Source of the DNA: an uncultured SAR116 cluster alpha proteobacterium
GTDB lineage: Bacteria > Pseudomonadota > Alphaproteobacteria > Puniceispirillales > Puniceispirillaceae
Length of the DNA stretch: 52,448 nt
Reading direction: 5' to 3'
Assembly: GCA_902547925.1 (NCBI GenBank)
Contig: CACCQD010000010.1
Coordinates: forward strand, 1 to 52,448
The position numbers and the translations under genes are program-made. Positions within the stretch are counted from its first letter, which is position 1. The number at the start of each line of letters is the position of its first letter. Below the pieces are notes generated by a model. The model was not told the origin of the DNA. It worked only from the letters and a program-made list of their open reading frames with translations, and did no database searches. Below, piece after piece: positions 25,917-35,398 of the stretch.

Positions 25917-27050
25917 CTAAATAATAATTATCTCGGCGCGAAGAGCGCCAGCTTCTCGGAGCGCCGTCAAAATTTCGACAAGATCAGATGCGCCTGCCCC
26001 AACCGCGTTGATTGCATCTACAATGTCAGAAAGTTCAACGCCAGTATCAAACACAAACGCTCGCGCTGTCTCCTCCTCCACATCTATTTCGGTATCCGCA
26101 ATTTCGGTCGCCGCTCCCGGCAGGACAGTTGCACCTGCCGCAGTTGTTGTCACTGTTGGGTCCCCCTGAACGACCTTTTTGTCTTCCTTGACCTTGACAG
26201 TGAGCGAGCCATGCGTAACTACAGCCGGTGTTACCCGAACATCGCCACCAATCACAATTGTGCCGCTGCGCGCATTGACAATGACTTTTGCCGCTGGGCG
26301 CGCTGGGTCAACCTCAATATCTTGAAGCAGGCTGACGAAGGAGACTTTCTGCCCAGGGTCAGAGGGGGCCCGAACTTTTATCGATGAAGAATCAAGAGGA
26401 ACCGCGACCGCTGGTCCAAAGACCTCATTGATCGCATCGGCCACCTTAATCGAGGTGCTGAAATCCGATTGATGCAGGTTCAAAATGATATTGTCGAGTG
26501 TCTGAAACGGTGTCTCCACCATCCGTTCAACCGACGCACCACCCGGAATTCTGCCAACTGTGGGGATGTTGACAGTCAACGAAGACCCGTCATTTCCCGT
26601 GACACCAAGACCACCGACGGCAAGATTTCCCTGTGCCACGGCATAGGTCTCGCCGTCAGCACCCAACAAGGGTGTCATTAACAATGTGCCACCACGAAGT
26701 GACTTCGCACCACCAATGGCGGAAATGGTCACATCCAGGCGTTGGCCTGTCTTGACAAAGGCCGGCATCTCAGCGGTCACCATGACAGCTGCAGCGTTTG
26801 CAGCTGTTATGTTGGCAACATCGGTGACCAGACCAAACTGTGACACCATTGATTGCAGCGACTGCTTTGTAAGCCCATTACTTCCATCTCCAGATCCAGC
26901 CAAGCCTACAACTATTCCATAACCAACTAATTGATTACCTCTAACGCCTGCGATCGAAGTAAGATCCTTGAGACGGTCAGCCTTGGCAACACCTGCCAAG
27001 ACCACCAGCAACAAAAGAGACCCCAAAGTTGCTTTTAAAAAGTTTCGCAT
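25917..27050 (-). CDS. flgI: FlgI, P-ring protein
   Basis: FlgI forms the periplasmic P ring around the distal rod. A Sec signal peptide ([20 protein letters not shown], cleavage after AKA) precedes the very conserved start of the mature protein ([29 protein letters not shown]). The C-terminus ends [20 protein letters not shown], also canonical. The 377-aa length is normal. The gene follows flgH with a 15-base gap. Confidence 0.97.
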   Translation of the reverse strand: MRNFLKATLGSLLLLVVLAGVAKADRLKDLTSIAGVRGNQLVGYGIVVGLAGSGDGSNGLTKQSLQSMVSQFGLVTDVANITAANAAAVMVTAEMPAFVKTGQRLDVTISAIGGAKSLRGGTLLMTPLLGADGETYAVAQGNLAVGGLGVTGNDGSSLTVNIPTVGRIPGGASVERMVETPFQTLDNIILNLHQSDFSTSIKVADAINEVFGPAVAVPLDSSSIKVRAPSDPGQKVSFVSLLQDIEVDPARPAAKVIVNARSGTIVIGGDVRVTPAVVTHGSLTVKVKEDKKVVQGDPTVTTTAAGATVLPGAATEIADTEIDVEEETARAFVFDTGVELSDIVDAINAVGAGASDLVEILTALREAGALRAEIIII

Positions 27051-27065
27051 TGATCTGCTCCAATC

Positions 27066-27755
27066 CTAGAACGGCGATATAGTTCTCATTGCTCTACTAA
27101 GCCATCCTTGACGTGATGAGTCAGCTATTTCTCCCGCACCGACATAAGTAATTTCTGCATCCGCAATCCGATTTGAGTTAATCAGGTTTGTTGCGGAAAT
27201 ATCTTCCGGCCTTACCAACCCAGTCAACCTGATATATTCATCACCATTATTGAGCAGCATCTTCTTCTGACCCGCTATTTCCATATTCCCATTATCAAAA
27301 ACACGTGTGACTGTGACTGTAAGATAGCCAGAGAGTGAATTGGATTGGGCGCCAGTTCCAGCACCAGAAAAAGACCTAGTTGTTCCTGCTTTGAGCGGGT
27401 CAGTGCCTTTGTCATAGCCTCCGGTAAAAAGATTAGGCAGGCCGACAGGCAAATCCACGTCGAAAGCATCAGATTTTGATGATGTTGCAGCCTGGGATTT
27501 AGTTGCAGAGAAAGTCTCTGAAAGCGTGACAGTTAGGATATCGCCGACTTCCCTTGCTCTCCTATCCTTGGCGAACAAGCCTCCTTTTGACGCAGCGTAA
27601 ATTGCCCCAGTTGGTGCTCCATGATCTTCTGGAACGTGGGCCTCGGGGTAAATTGGGTCAAAAGCGTAGGACGCCTGGTTTTCGATATAGCTGGAACACC
27701 CGCCAGCAAACAAGGCTATCATTAGAATTGAAGACAACAAAAAACGTTCAAACAT
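27066..27755 (-). CDS. flgH: FlgH, L-ring lipoprotein
   Basis: FlgH forms the outer-membrane L ring. A lipoprotein signal is clear, with lipobox LFAGGC at about residue 20. The core contains the family pattern GAIYAASKGGLFAKDRRARE, VGDILTVTLSETFSATK and GYLTVTVTRVFDNGNMEIAG, then INSNRIADAEITYVGAGEI. At 229 aa it is full length. It lies between flgG and flgI. Confidence 0.97.
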   Translation of the reverse strand: MFERFLLSSILMIALFAGGCSSYIENQASYAFDPIYPEAHVPEDHGAPTGAIYAASKGGLFAKDRRAREVGDILTVTLSETFSATKSQAATSSKSDAFDVDLPVGLPNLFTGGYDKGTDPLKAGTTRSFSGAGTGAQSNSLSGYLTVTVTRVFDNGNMEIAGQKKMLLNNGDEYIRLTGLVRPEDISATNLINSNRIADAEITYVGAGEIADSSRQGWLSRAMRTISPF

Positions 27756-27780
27756 AAGCTTTACCCATCAATTGATATGT

Positions 27781-28569
27781 TTAAAGGTTATTCGAGATGA
27801 AGCGAAGCATCTCATCAACTGAGGTAATTGATTTCGAACTGACCTCATAGGCCCGCTGTGTCTCAATCATCTCGACCAGTTCCTGCACAACATTGACGTT
27901 TGCGGCTTCAAGCGATCCTTGAATGATGCGCCCAAGCCCCTCTTCTTGGGGATTGCCAACAATTGGCTCACCACTCGTGTCAGTGCGCGTGAAGAAGCTC
28001 TCACCCACTGGCTGGAGGCCAATGCGGTTGGTGAAGTCAGCGATTGTCAGCTGACCCACATTCTCCGCGTTGTCGGCACCCTGCTGAAGAACGCTGATGA
28101 TGCCGTCACGCGAGATATTGATTTGTGACGCTCCCGCTGGAATTTGAATTTCCGGCTGGATGACGTAACCGCTCGCAGTGGTTAATGTGCCCTCGGCATT
28201 GGTCGAAAAGGAACCATTTCTCGTGTAGCCAATTCGACCATCGGGAAGTAACACCTGAAAAAATCCCGTCCCCTCGATCGCCAGGTCCAAGGAATTATCG
28301 GTGGAGATCATGCTACCCTGAGACATATTTTTCTGGGTGTTTACGATACGAGCACCGGTGCCAACTGAGAAGGAGGATGTCAGATTGGTTTCGGCTGTCG
28401 TCTGGTCACCCGCAACGCGGCGAACCTGATAAAGCAATGTCTCGAAATTGGCGCGGTCACGTTTGAAACCAGTGGTGCTGACATTCGCCAGGTTGTTGGC
28501 GATGATCTGCATCCGGGTTTGCTGGGCATTGAGGCCAGTCTTGGCCACGTGCATCGAACTGGTTGACAT
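27781..28569 (-). CDS. flgG: FlgG, distal rod protein
   Basis: FlgG builds the distal rod. The start chosen is the ATG at 28569 (MSTSSMHVAKTGLNAQQTRM), which has an AGGAG ribosome site; twelve upstream codons are excluded. The N-terminal rod motif NNLANVSTTGFKRDRANFET and C-terminal LVEMIETQRAYEVSSKSITS are typical of FlgG, as is the length of 262 aa. It follows flgF on the same strand. Confidence 0.96.
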   Translation of the reverse strand: MSTSSMHVAKTGLNAQQTRMQIIANNLANVSTTGFKRDRANFETLLYQVRRVAGDQTTAETNLTSSFSVGTGARIVNTQKNMSQGSMISTDNSLDLAIEGTGFFQVLLPDGRIGYTRNGSFSTNAEGTLTTASGYVIQPEIQIPAGASQINISRDGIISVLQQGADNAENVGQLTIADFTNRIGLQPVGESFFTRTDTSGEPIVGNPQEEGLGRIIQGSLEAANVNVVQELVEMIETQRAYEVSSKSITSVDEMLRFISNNL

Positions 28570-28647
28570 CCGTTTTCTCCTGCAGGAAATGTGTACTAAA
28601 CACAAAGTAGCAAGAGACGTGCCAAACCATGGCAGCGGTTGTCAAAA

Positions 28648-29406
28648 TCAGCCTGGCAAGCGCATCAGGCTGGCACCTGCCTCATCTGCCTCGGAGGCAG
28701 AGGTGATCAATTTAATGTTGACCTCATAGGCGCGCTGATCCTCGATCGTGTTGACCAACTCCTCAGTAATGTTGACGTTACTCAATTCAACATGTTTTTG
28801 AACGATTGTAGGCACTTGATCGGCAAGCGGAAGCCCGCCATTTTCTGCCCTGATCTGGCCATCGGCGAATTTTTTCAGATTTTCACCAGCCCCAGAGGTC
28901 ATGCCAAGTGTAGTCACGAGTTCTTTTGTACCTGGTTCAGACCCAAGCGGTTCAACAAAAATATCACCATTGTCGGCGATCTTTATAGCTCGGTAAGCGC
29001 CAATCTGGATTGGCGTTAGATTCTTGTCGAGAAACACTTGGCTCGAACCATTAACCAGAAATCCATCATTATTTACGTTCAGATCACCTCTTCTAGTCAA
29101 CGAAGGTTCAACTCCAGGTGATTTAACCATAAAGTAGCCATCGCCCCTCAGTGCAATATCCATATCGTTGCCGGTCTGAGAAAGCGTGCCAGGGTCGGAC
29201 TCGAAAATATTTGAGTCGTCCCTTATGGCAAGCGCACGGGCCTGGAAAGTGTTTTCAGCCGCCAAGAAAGCAGAACCCACTGACTTTGTTCCCAAATCGC
29301 GGCGGTAGCCCGGGACATTGATGTTGGCCATATTCTGGGCCCGCACCGACCGGTTGTCATAGATGTTGTTTAGCGTGTTGAAAGCTGTGTAGATCAACTT
29401 GTCCAT
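28648..29406 (-). CDS. flgF: FlgF, proximal rod protein
   Basis: The 252-aa product belongs to the FlgF/G/E family. The N-terminus MDKLIYTAFNTLNNIYDNRS and AQNMANINVPGYRRDLGTKS, the middle FESDPGTLSQTGNDMDIALR with GDGYFMVKSPG, and the C-terminal EELVNTIEDQRAYEVNIKLI identify it as the rod protein FlgF. It lies between flgE and flgG, the expected order. Confidence 0.93.
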   Translation of the reverse strand: MDKLIYTAFNTLNNIYDNRSVRAQNMANINVPGYRRDLGTKSVGSAFLAAENTFQARALAIRDDSNIFESDPGTLSQTGNDMDIALRGDGYFMVKSPGVEPSLTRRGDLNVNNDGFLVNGSSQVFLDKNLTPIQIGAYRAIKIADNGDIFVEPLGSEPGTKELVTTLGMTSGAGENLKKFADGQIRAENGGLPLADQVPTIVQKHVELSNVNITEELVNTIEDQRAYEVNIKLITSASEADEAGASLMRLPG

Positions 29407-29440
29407 AACATACTCCTGCCTTTCCCGATCACGTCAGCGA

Positions 29441-32400
29441 TTACATCCGGATGTTAATAATTGTCTGCGTTAGGCCGGTTGTTGTCTCGATGGCCTTGGC
29501 AGATGCCTGGAAGTTTCGCTGGGCGGTAATCAGATTGACCAGTTCTTCTGTAATATCAACGTTCGAACGCTCAAGTGAACCAGAGAGGATGTTACCGAAA
29601 CCCTCTGAACCAGCTTCACCAACCTGCGGCGCACCGGAAACAGCTGTCTCCGTATAGGTCGCGTTACCAATCTGCTTCAAACCGTTCTGGTTGTTAAAGT
29701 TGGCTACAACAATCTTTCCAAGCGGATTGTTCTGACCATTCGTATAGTTCGCCCGGATGGTGCCTGATGAGTCAATTTCAATACCATCAAGCCGACCCGA
29801 GGTGAAACCATCCTGCTCAACTGTCAGCACTGAGAAGGGCTGGGCCAGCTGTGTTGAGGTAGAAAAATCAACATCCAGCGAGATCGACAATCCCTCACCC
29901 TGCTTTTCGTAATGCACAAGGTTCTTTGGGCTGACAAGTTTACCTGTTTTATCGAAGGTCAATTCACCTTCGTCAATATAGAGAGGAAAATAGCCATCAA
30001 CCATGTTCTCTGGTGGGTTGGTTACAACCTCGCCATCTGCATCAACATAAAGGGCAACGCCATCTGCATCTGTCGCCTGAACCAGATTGAAAATCTCTGG
30101 AACAGTTCCAACACCCAAGGGCACCTCATCCAATCCAAGGCGGGCAGCGCCTTTAACCTTAATTGTCGAGTCTGAACCTGTTGTGCCTGATGAGAAAGTA
30201 AAGTTGTTAGACTCACTGCTGTAAGACACAGTCACACCACCGATTGCGACCCCTGTCGTTGAATCAACAATCTGGTTAATACGTGTCTGCAGTGCTTCAG
30301 CCAGCGTCGTGCCAACATAGGATGTTGCCGGCACTTCGATGATACCGCTAATGCCGTTCACTGAAACATTGAAGATATTATCCCCAGCCTGATTTGACAG
30401 TTTGAAGACATTGGTCAGTGGCTCGTTTGCACTTGCACCAACTGCAGTTGCTGATGTGGCTTTCAAACCCTTACCAGAGGTAAACAGGAAGCCGTTTTTG
30501 GAGGCGCCCACGCCAAATAGTGAGTTATCACCATTACCAATGACTGTTGCGTCCACATCATATGGTTGTTGGACGCGGGCGCCGGTTGTGGCGCTAATCG
30601 CGTAGCGACCAACTTGAATATTTGATGCCTTCTGGTCATTGGTCACGCCATTGGCACCATTGGCAGCAATTTCCTCGCCCGTTGTGCCACTTGAAATGGT
30701 AAAATTCTGCAACTCACTGTTGTAGGCAACATCCACACCATAACGCTTATCGTTAGGTTGGATTTCCTCACCAGTCGCGGTGAAAGAAGATCCATAATAA
30801 ACCTCGCCACCACGGATCGCGACACGCTGCGCATTATCGGCATTGGACAGCCCCAAATTGTTCGTTCCTGTCTGTGTAGCAGAACCATAGGCAGAGAAGG
30901 AGTTGAAGTTACTGTCGGTGCCTGAACCCAGGACTGTACGGTCAACTTCAAACTGAAGTCGTTGGTTTATTGCATCGTAGCCTACTTTTACAGGTGGGTT
31001 CTTCTCGTCAACCCAGTCAACAGAAGATTTTGCACCAACAGTGCTCGTAATTGCAGTGCCACTGGCATTGGCACTGGTGATGCCACCATCAACACTTACT
31101 GCAAATACATCAGTTGTGTCTGTCGTAGTCACAGCAATTTCTGCATTGTCATCTCTCGTCACAAACATTTTAGTGATGACTGTGCCACCCGCCGGCGTTG
31201 GGGCAACGTCAGCAACTACAGCACCAACGTTTCTCCAGTTTGACGCTGTGGTCTGCACTACCACCTCATTTGCAGCATTAACAAAAGTAAAAGAAAAGCC
31301 TTTCAAATCAGAAATGGTTTTCAATTTTGCCACGGTAGCGTTCATAATATCTGGCGCTGTAAGAGGGTTTTGATTTATTGCACCGGTATCAACCGTGAGT
31401 GAATTTGTCCCGCTGGTGAAAACTAGTTCCAGGTCGTCATTCTGTGCTAAGGCTGTGGTTGGTGCGGTAATAACCACTTGACGATGGAAATTCTGTAACC
31501 CGAGGGATGTAAGTTTAGTAGCGAGAGCTGTACCACCGTTTTGCTCAGCGGCAGTGTTATCAATTTTCCATGCACTGGCGACAAAAGCTCCCCTATCCGT
31601 GGTATTCGACGTCGAGCTCTGGATTTCCCTCATCACAATTTTCTGGCTTGAATAAATTTCCCTGGCGCCCTCATAAACTGGCGCCGTGCCCTCAAAGAAA
31701 GCCTCCATCGTTGGTTCGTTTGCTGTTGGACTTGTCAGAGCAAAAATATCAGTTGCCGTGCCAACTGTAATATTGAAGTTCTCGTCAGCAACAGCCAAGC
31801 CTGAGGTGCTCACATCAATGTATCCAGCGTTCGCGCCTGCTCCGTTACCTGTCGCAGGAGTAACTGATGAAATCACTAGACTTCTTCCATTCAAATCGCC
31901 ACGGAGGCCAGTGTCACCTGCAAGCATCAGGCTACGACCCTGCTCAAAGTTAGTCGTGTCAGCAACGTAGATGCGCAACCTGTTTTCTGTAGCAGCATAC
32001 TCAATCAAATTAGTGCCATTGCCACTGATTGCTTCTGCTTCTTTAAAAACATTGAGATTTGGTCTCTTGTTATAATAAGAATGCACCATAAAGTGCTTGT
32101 CGGACGGATTATCAGCTCGCTCTACTTCAACCATTGTTGTGTATTCATATGGTGCCGCGATTGTCTCTCCCTTGGTTTTGACAAACTGCAATCCACCCAC
32201 GCCGAGTGGATCGTCTGAATAAGCGCGACCATATTCGTTGAGTGTATCATTGACACGGATTTGTGAGTGGGCAAGGAACTGTTCCTTGGTGAAGTCTGGT
32301 GATGTTCCTGAGATAGAGAAATCAGTTCCCATGGCCTCAGTGACAAAACTGTCTGTACCCAAAAGCTCAACAGCAACCTTGTTTGTGAGGTTCGAGACTG

Positions 32401-33634
32401 TTCCATCTGCACCAACGCGCTGGAAGTCGAATGTGATGGTGTCATCGACATTCTGCTCAACCTGGAATTTGCGGTCATCACCATAGGCCGCGTTAATCGC
32501 CCGCTCCACCTCAGCTGCCAACTGCGTAGCATTGTAGAGGCCGGGGTTAATATCAATACTGACCGGCTGGTCCGAATCATCAACATTGACCAGCAGGAAA
32601 TCCTTGCCCCAATAGACGTCGCTGCCGGTATTGCCAGCTTCGCGTGTCGCCTTGAACTGAAGTGGATCAGTGACGATCTCAACAAGCTTGTCGCCCTCCT
32701 CACCAAAGTCAAAACTTGTTGTCTCACCAGTGACCGAAGCGGGCTGTGACGGCACCTTTGTCTGTAGATCATCAAGTTTATAAAGGGGCGAGCCCTTGCC
32801 CTCGATGAAATAGTTGTCATCAGGAATGCTTGTTGTCTGCTGACCAAATCGATCGACAAAGATCTGATTGCCGGCATCATCAACCGCGCTCACCAGATCG
32901 GGGTCGATGATCGTGTCATTGATCACTAGACGGGTGTCATATTTGTTTGTTGGGTCACCGGCTGATGCAGCCTGTGTCTTAATGAAATAGACGGTGGCAA
33001 TCGTTGGGTTACCCAAATCATCAAAGATCGTAATCGATGTTGAATTTGAAAAAGTGTCTGGATCATTCGGGTTGAACTCATAGCCATCAGCAAAAGCTGC
33101 CCGATCAGTTACCACATCAGATGCCGCATTGACGTTCACACCAAGGGTGATGTTGGACGTCGCCTGAGGATCACCAGATGTGACCGGTAGTTGGAGGGGA
33201 ACTGCACTGTCGAGATCTTTAGCGGTCACCGATCCGTCGGTGTTGACTGGATATGTCAGAAGATACTGGCCAGCAGAGTCCACCACGTAGCGGTCATTAT
33301 TAACGCTGAGAGAGCCGTTTCGCGTGTATACCGTCTGGCTGGCAGTCAAAGATGGTTTCAGGGCAAAATAACCCTGACCGGAGATCGCAAGGTCAAGCGC
33401 GTTCAGCGATGAGGCAATGTTGCCCTGGGTAAACTGCTGCTTGATGCCCTTCAGGATTGTACCTGAACCGATTGATGATGAGGCGTTCTGCAACGGTGAT
33501 GTCGCAAAAATATCACCAAACTCGACACGGCTTCGCTTAAAGCCCGTGGTACCCACGTTCGCGATGTTGTTTGACGTCGCCGAAATATCAGCGGACGATC
33601 CGTTCAAACCTGTCAATGCGGTATAAAATGACAT
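29441..33634 (-). CDS. flgE: FlgE, hook protein, very large
   Basis: FlgE is the subunit of the universal-joint hook. The N-terminus MSFYTALTGLNGSSADISAT with NNIANVGTTGFKRSRVEFGD and the C-terminus LSGSLERSNVDITEELVNLI with QRNFQASAKAIETTTGLTQT are canonical. At 1397 aa it is about three times the 400-aa minimum. The centre is repetitive beta-type sequence; near residues 978 and 1145 occur related strings NFTISSGTTGEE and NFTFSSGTTGSD, resembling the flagellin hook-IN motif. The frame is continuous. It follows flgD by 65 bases, with a hairpin in the gap. Confidence 0.96.
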   Translation of the reverse strand: MSFYTALTGLNGSSADISATSNNIANVGTTGFKRSRVEFGDIFATSPLQNASSSIGSGTILKGIKQQFTQGNIASSLNALDLAISGQGYFALKPSLTASQTVYTRNGSLSVNNDRYVVDSAGQYLLTYPVNTDGSVTAKDLDSAVPLQLPVTSGDPQATSNITLGVNVNAASDVVTDRAAFADGYEFNPNDPDTFSNSTSITIFDDLGNPTIATVYFIKTQAASAGDPTNKYDTRLVINDTIIDPDLVSAVDDAGNQIFVDRFGQQTTSIPDDNYFIEGKGSPLYKLDDLQTKVPSQPASVTGETTSFDFGEEGDKLVEIVTDPLQFKATREAGNTGSDVYWGKDFLLVNVDDSDQPVSIDINPGLYNATQLAAEVERAINAAYGDDRKFQVEQNVDDTITFDFQRVGADGTVSNLTNKVAVELLGTDSFVTEAMGTDFSISGTSPDFTKEQFLAHSQIRVNDTLNEYGRAYSDDPLGVGGLQFVKTKGETIAAPYEYTTMVEVERADNPSDKHFMVHSYYNKRPNLNVFKEAEAISGNGTNLIEYAATENRLRIYVADTTNFEQGRSLMLAGDTGLRGDLNGRSLVISSVTPATGNGAGANAGYIDVSTSGLAVADENFNITVGTATDIFALTSPTANEPTMEAFFEGTAPVYEGAREIYSSQKIVMREIQSSTSNTTDRGAFVASAWKIDNTAAEQNGGTALATKLTSLGLQNFHRQVVITAPTTALAQNDDLELVFTSGTNSLTVDTGAINQNPLTAPDIMNATVAKLKTISDLKGFSFTFVNAANEVVVQTTASNWRNVGAVVADVAPTPAGGTVITKMFVTRDDNAEIAVTTTDTTDVFAVSVDGGITSANASGTAITSTVGAKSSVDWVDEKNPPVKVGYDAINQRLQFEVDRTVLGSGTDSNFNSFSAYGSATQTGTNNLGLSNADNAQRVAIRGGEVYYGSSFTATGEEIQPNDKRYGVDVAYNSELQNFTISSGTTGEEIAANGANGVTNDQKASNIQVGRYAISATTGARVQQPYDVDATVIGNGDNSLFGVGASKNGFLFTSGKGLKATSATAVGASANEPLTNVFKLSNQAGDNIFNVSVNGISGIIEVPATSYVGTTLAEALQTRINQIVDSTTGVAIGGVTVSYSSESNNFTFSSGTTGSDSTIKVKGAARLGLDEVPLGVGTVPEIFNLVQATDADGVALYVDADGEVVTNPPENMVDGYFPLYIDEGELTFDKTGKLVSPKNLVHYEKQGEGLSISLDVDFSTSTQLAQPFSVLTVEQDGFTSGRLDGIEIDSSGTIRANYTNGQNNPLGKIVVANFNNQNGLKQIGNATYTETAVSGAPQVGEAGSEGFGNILSGSLERSNVDITEELVNLITAQRNFQASAKAIETTTGLTQTIINIRM

Positions 33635-33659
33635 CTTCTCTCTCCTGTAAGCCCCTGAC

Positions 33660-33674
33660 GGCCCCTATTGGGCC
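33660..33674. repeat. Small GC-rich hairpin in the flgD-flgE gap
   Basis: GGCCC-N5-GGGCC lies about 26 bases upstream of the flgE ATG. In mRNA it would form a short stable stem near the AGGAG ribosome site of flgE. It might mark an end of the flgBCD message or modulate hook translation. Confidence 0.4.
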
Positions 33675-33699
33675 CTTCGGTGTAGCCTGATTTCTTTAG

Positions 33700-34404
33700 T
33701 TACTTTGTCGTGCTTCGGAATTTTGTTACGTCTGCTGCGCGGATCTCGCCATAGTCGCGCACGTCAAGCATCACCCCAGTCAGGGAGTCGCCTTTCGATG
33801 CTGCAAGCACCTCTGCAAAAACGGATGGCGTCAATGCTTCCTTGCCACTGCCAAAGTCGGCATAGGCCTCAATCCGAACGGCCTGACCACTGTTGGCCAT
33901 TTCCTCGGGCATATCTTCCCATGAGAAACCAACCAGGCCTGCCGGCTGAGCTCCCAAATCAATCGAGTGCATGATCTGGCCATTGTCATCAGTGAACACC
34001 AAGCTGGTGGCGGCCGATGAGCGCGGCAGATCAAGCATGCCATGAATTTCACCCCTGTCGTCAGGACGGGCATAATTGCCAGGCACCATGACAGAGTTCC
34101 CAAGCATGTTTGAAGCGGTGGCGATACGGAACTCAGACAGCTGATCAGCGATACCCTTGAGCGTCTGGCTCATTTCGGTAATGCCGGTTACCTGAGAGAA
34201 TTGTGCCATTTGCTCAACCATCGCCGTATTGTCCATAGGTGCAAAGGGATCCTGGTTCTGCAGCTGCGTTGTCATCAGCTTGAGGAAATCAGACTGACCG
34301 AGTGAATCAGATTTTTTCTGCTGCGACTCATCCTCCTGATTCACACCGAGTTTCTTCAAGATGCTGTCAAGTTGTGTCTGGCTTGCTGGATCTATAGTGC
34401 TCAT
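33700..34404 (-). CDS. flgD: FlgD, hook cap/assembly protein
   Basis: FlgD caps the growing hook and is replaced by FlgK. The 234-aa product has the family N-terminal signature SLGQSDFLKLMTTQLQNQDP followed by FAPMDNTAMVEQMAQFSQVT, then Ig/Fn-like C-terminal domains (GEIHGMLDLPRSSAATSLVF; YGEIRAADVTKFRS). It lies between flgC and flgE on the same strand. Confidence 0.96.
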   Translation of the reverse strand: MSTIDPASQTQLDSILKKLGVNQEDESQQKKSDSLGQSDFLKLMTTQLQNQDPFAPMDNTAMVEQMAQFSQVTGITEMSQTLKGIADQLSEFRIATASNMLGNSVMVPGNYARPDDRGEIHGMLDLPRSSAATSLVFTDDNGQIMHSIDLGAQPAGLVGFSWEDMPEEMANSGQAVRIEAYADFGSGKEALTPSVFAEVLAASKGDSLTGVMLDVRDYGEIRAADVTKFRSTTK

Positions 34405-34421
34405 TCATGCTCTCCGTTGGC

Positions 34422-34838
34422 TTATTTGCCCATATTAATGGTGCGCATCATCAAGGCGCGTAAGGTGGTAACCACCTCGACATTATTCTGGTACTGACGG
34501 TTGGTTTCTGTCATTTCGATGAATTCTTCTTCCATGTTGACCGCGGCCTGATAGACGAACCCCGACTCATCAGCAATCGGATGGGTTGGCATGTAAACGC
34601 GCTCCGGCTTTCGATCGGTTGTCGTGATGCCCTCAATCGATGTGGTGGAAATGCCAGATTCCTTCACTTTATCGGCATATTGCGTCACAAAAACGGGTTT
34701 CATGGCCCGGTATGCGGTCTCTTCTGATGCGGCAACGTTGCCGGCGTTGGCAAGGTTACTGGCGATCGTGTTCAGGCGCACCAACTGGGCGGCCATCGAT
34801 CTGCCGGCAATGTCAAAAACATTTCTGATTTCAGCCAT
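34422..34838 (-). CDS. flgC: FlgC, proximal rod protein
   Basis: The 138-aa length and motifs are those of FlgC: AAQLVRLNTIASNLANAGNV near the N-terminus, KPVFVTQYADKVKESGIS in the centre, and VNMEEEFIEMTETNRQYQNN near the C-terminus. It is preceded by flgB with an eight-base gap and followed by flgD after 17 bases. Confidence 0.96.
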   Translation of the reverse strand: MAEIRNVFDIAGRSMAAQLVRLNTIASNLANAGNVAASEETAYRAMKPVFVTQYADKVKESGISTTSIEGITTTDRKPERVYMPTHPIADESGFVYQAAVNMEEEFIEMTETNRQYQNNVEVVTTLRALMMRTINMGK

Positions 34839-34846
34839 AATGCCCC

Positions 34847-35233
34847 CTATTCACCCCGAATTGCCGATAAAAGACCGGTAATGCGGTTGTTGAGGAATGT
34901 GAGTGATGTCTGATAGCGCATTACGTTTTCGGAAAACTCCATCTGTTCCACATTCATCTCGACTGTATTGCCGTCACGCGACGCGGTGAGCGGCTGGCGA
35001 TAGAGCATTTCCTTACCGTTGCTTTTGGCAAGAAGGGGAAAATGCTTGTTGCTGGTCGTGCGCAATGGTCCCTCACGCTGCGCCTTCTGCATTTCAGCGT
35101 CGAAATCGATGTCACGCGCCTTAAAATGTGGCGTCGCGGCATTGGCAATGTTGGATGCAAGAACCTTGTTGCGTTTTGAGCGCAATGAGAGCGCTGTTGA
35201 GTGGAGATCAAGGTATTCACTGATTCCCTTCAT
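34847..35233 (-). CDS. flgB: FlgB, proximal rod protein
   Basis: The product (128 aa from the chosen ATG, MKGISEYLDLHSTALSLRSK) has the FlgB pattern VLASNIANAATPHFKARDID and the C-terminal VMRYQTSLTFLNNRITGL. The ATG at 35233 has an AGGA ribosome site seven bases upstream; a longer frame to 35380 would cross the promoter and is rejected. It is the first gene of the long flgB-to-flgL series, driven by the sigma-54 promoter at 35361-35375. Confidence 0.95.
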   Translation of the reverse strand: MKGISEYLDLHSTALSLRSKRNKVLASNIANAATPHFKARDIDFDAEMQKAQREGPLRTTSNKHFPLLAKSNGKEMLYRQPLTASRDGNTVEMNVEQMEFSENVMRYQTSLTFLNNRITGLLSAIRGE

Positions 35234-35347
35234 AACATGTCCTTTCACCAAATTATCCGGTGCTTGCCGGTCAGTTCCATTTGTACTTTTGGCCGTCTCG
35301 TGACAGTCTAAATCAATTGTTTTTTTACTGCCTCGCGGACTTGCCGT

Positions 35348-35362
35348 TGGTCCGGAATTTGC
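35348..35362 (+). promoter_or_regulatory. Sigma-54 promoter of the 35.4-kb gene
   Basis: TGGTCCGGAATTTGC has the -24 GG and -12 TTTGC with exact spacing. Predicted start near 35374, 25 bases before the ATG at 35399. Its -12 GC is shared with the oppositely oriented flgB promoter. Confidence 0.68.
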
Positions 35363-35375
35363 AAGTAGGATGCCA
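35361..35375 (-). promoter_or_regulatory. Sigma-54 promoter of the flgB operon
   Basis: The minus strand reads TGGCATCCTACTTGC, a near-consensus RpoN site with exact spacing, predicted start near 35349, 116 bases before flgB. It overlaps the plus-strand site at the GC dinucleotide 35361-35362, so the two closed complexes cannot form at once. Confidence 0.78.
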
Positions 35376-35398
35376 AACACAACTACAAGGACAAAAAA

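Noticed and set aside
32122-32883. 253-aa frame inside flgE, same strand
   Set aside because: An out-of-frame shadow of the continuous hook protein frame; composition is Ser/Arg-rich and non-conserved.
34857-34880. GCCGATAA sigma-28 -10-like string on the plus strand
   Set aside because: It lies antisense within the end of flgB with no matching -35 and no plus-strand gene downstream.
35234-35380. N-terminal extension of FlgB
   Set aside because: It spans the flgB promoter and leader; the ATG at 35233 has a good ribosome site and canonical start.
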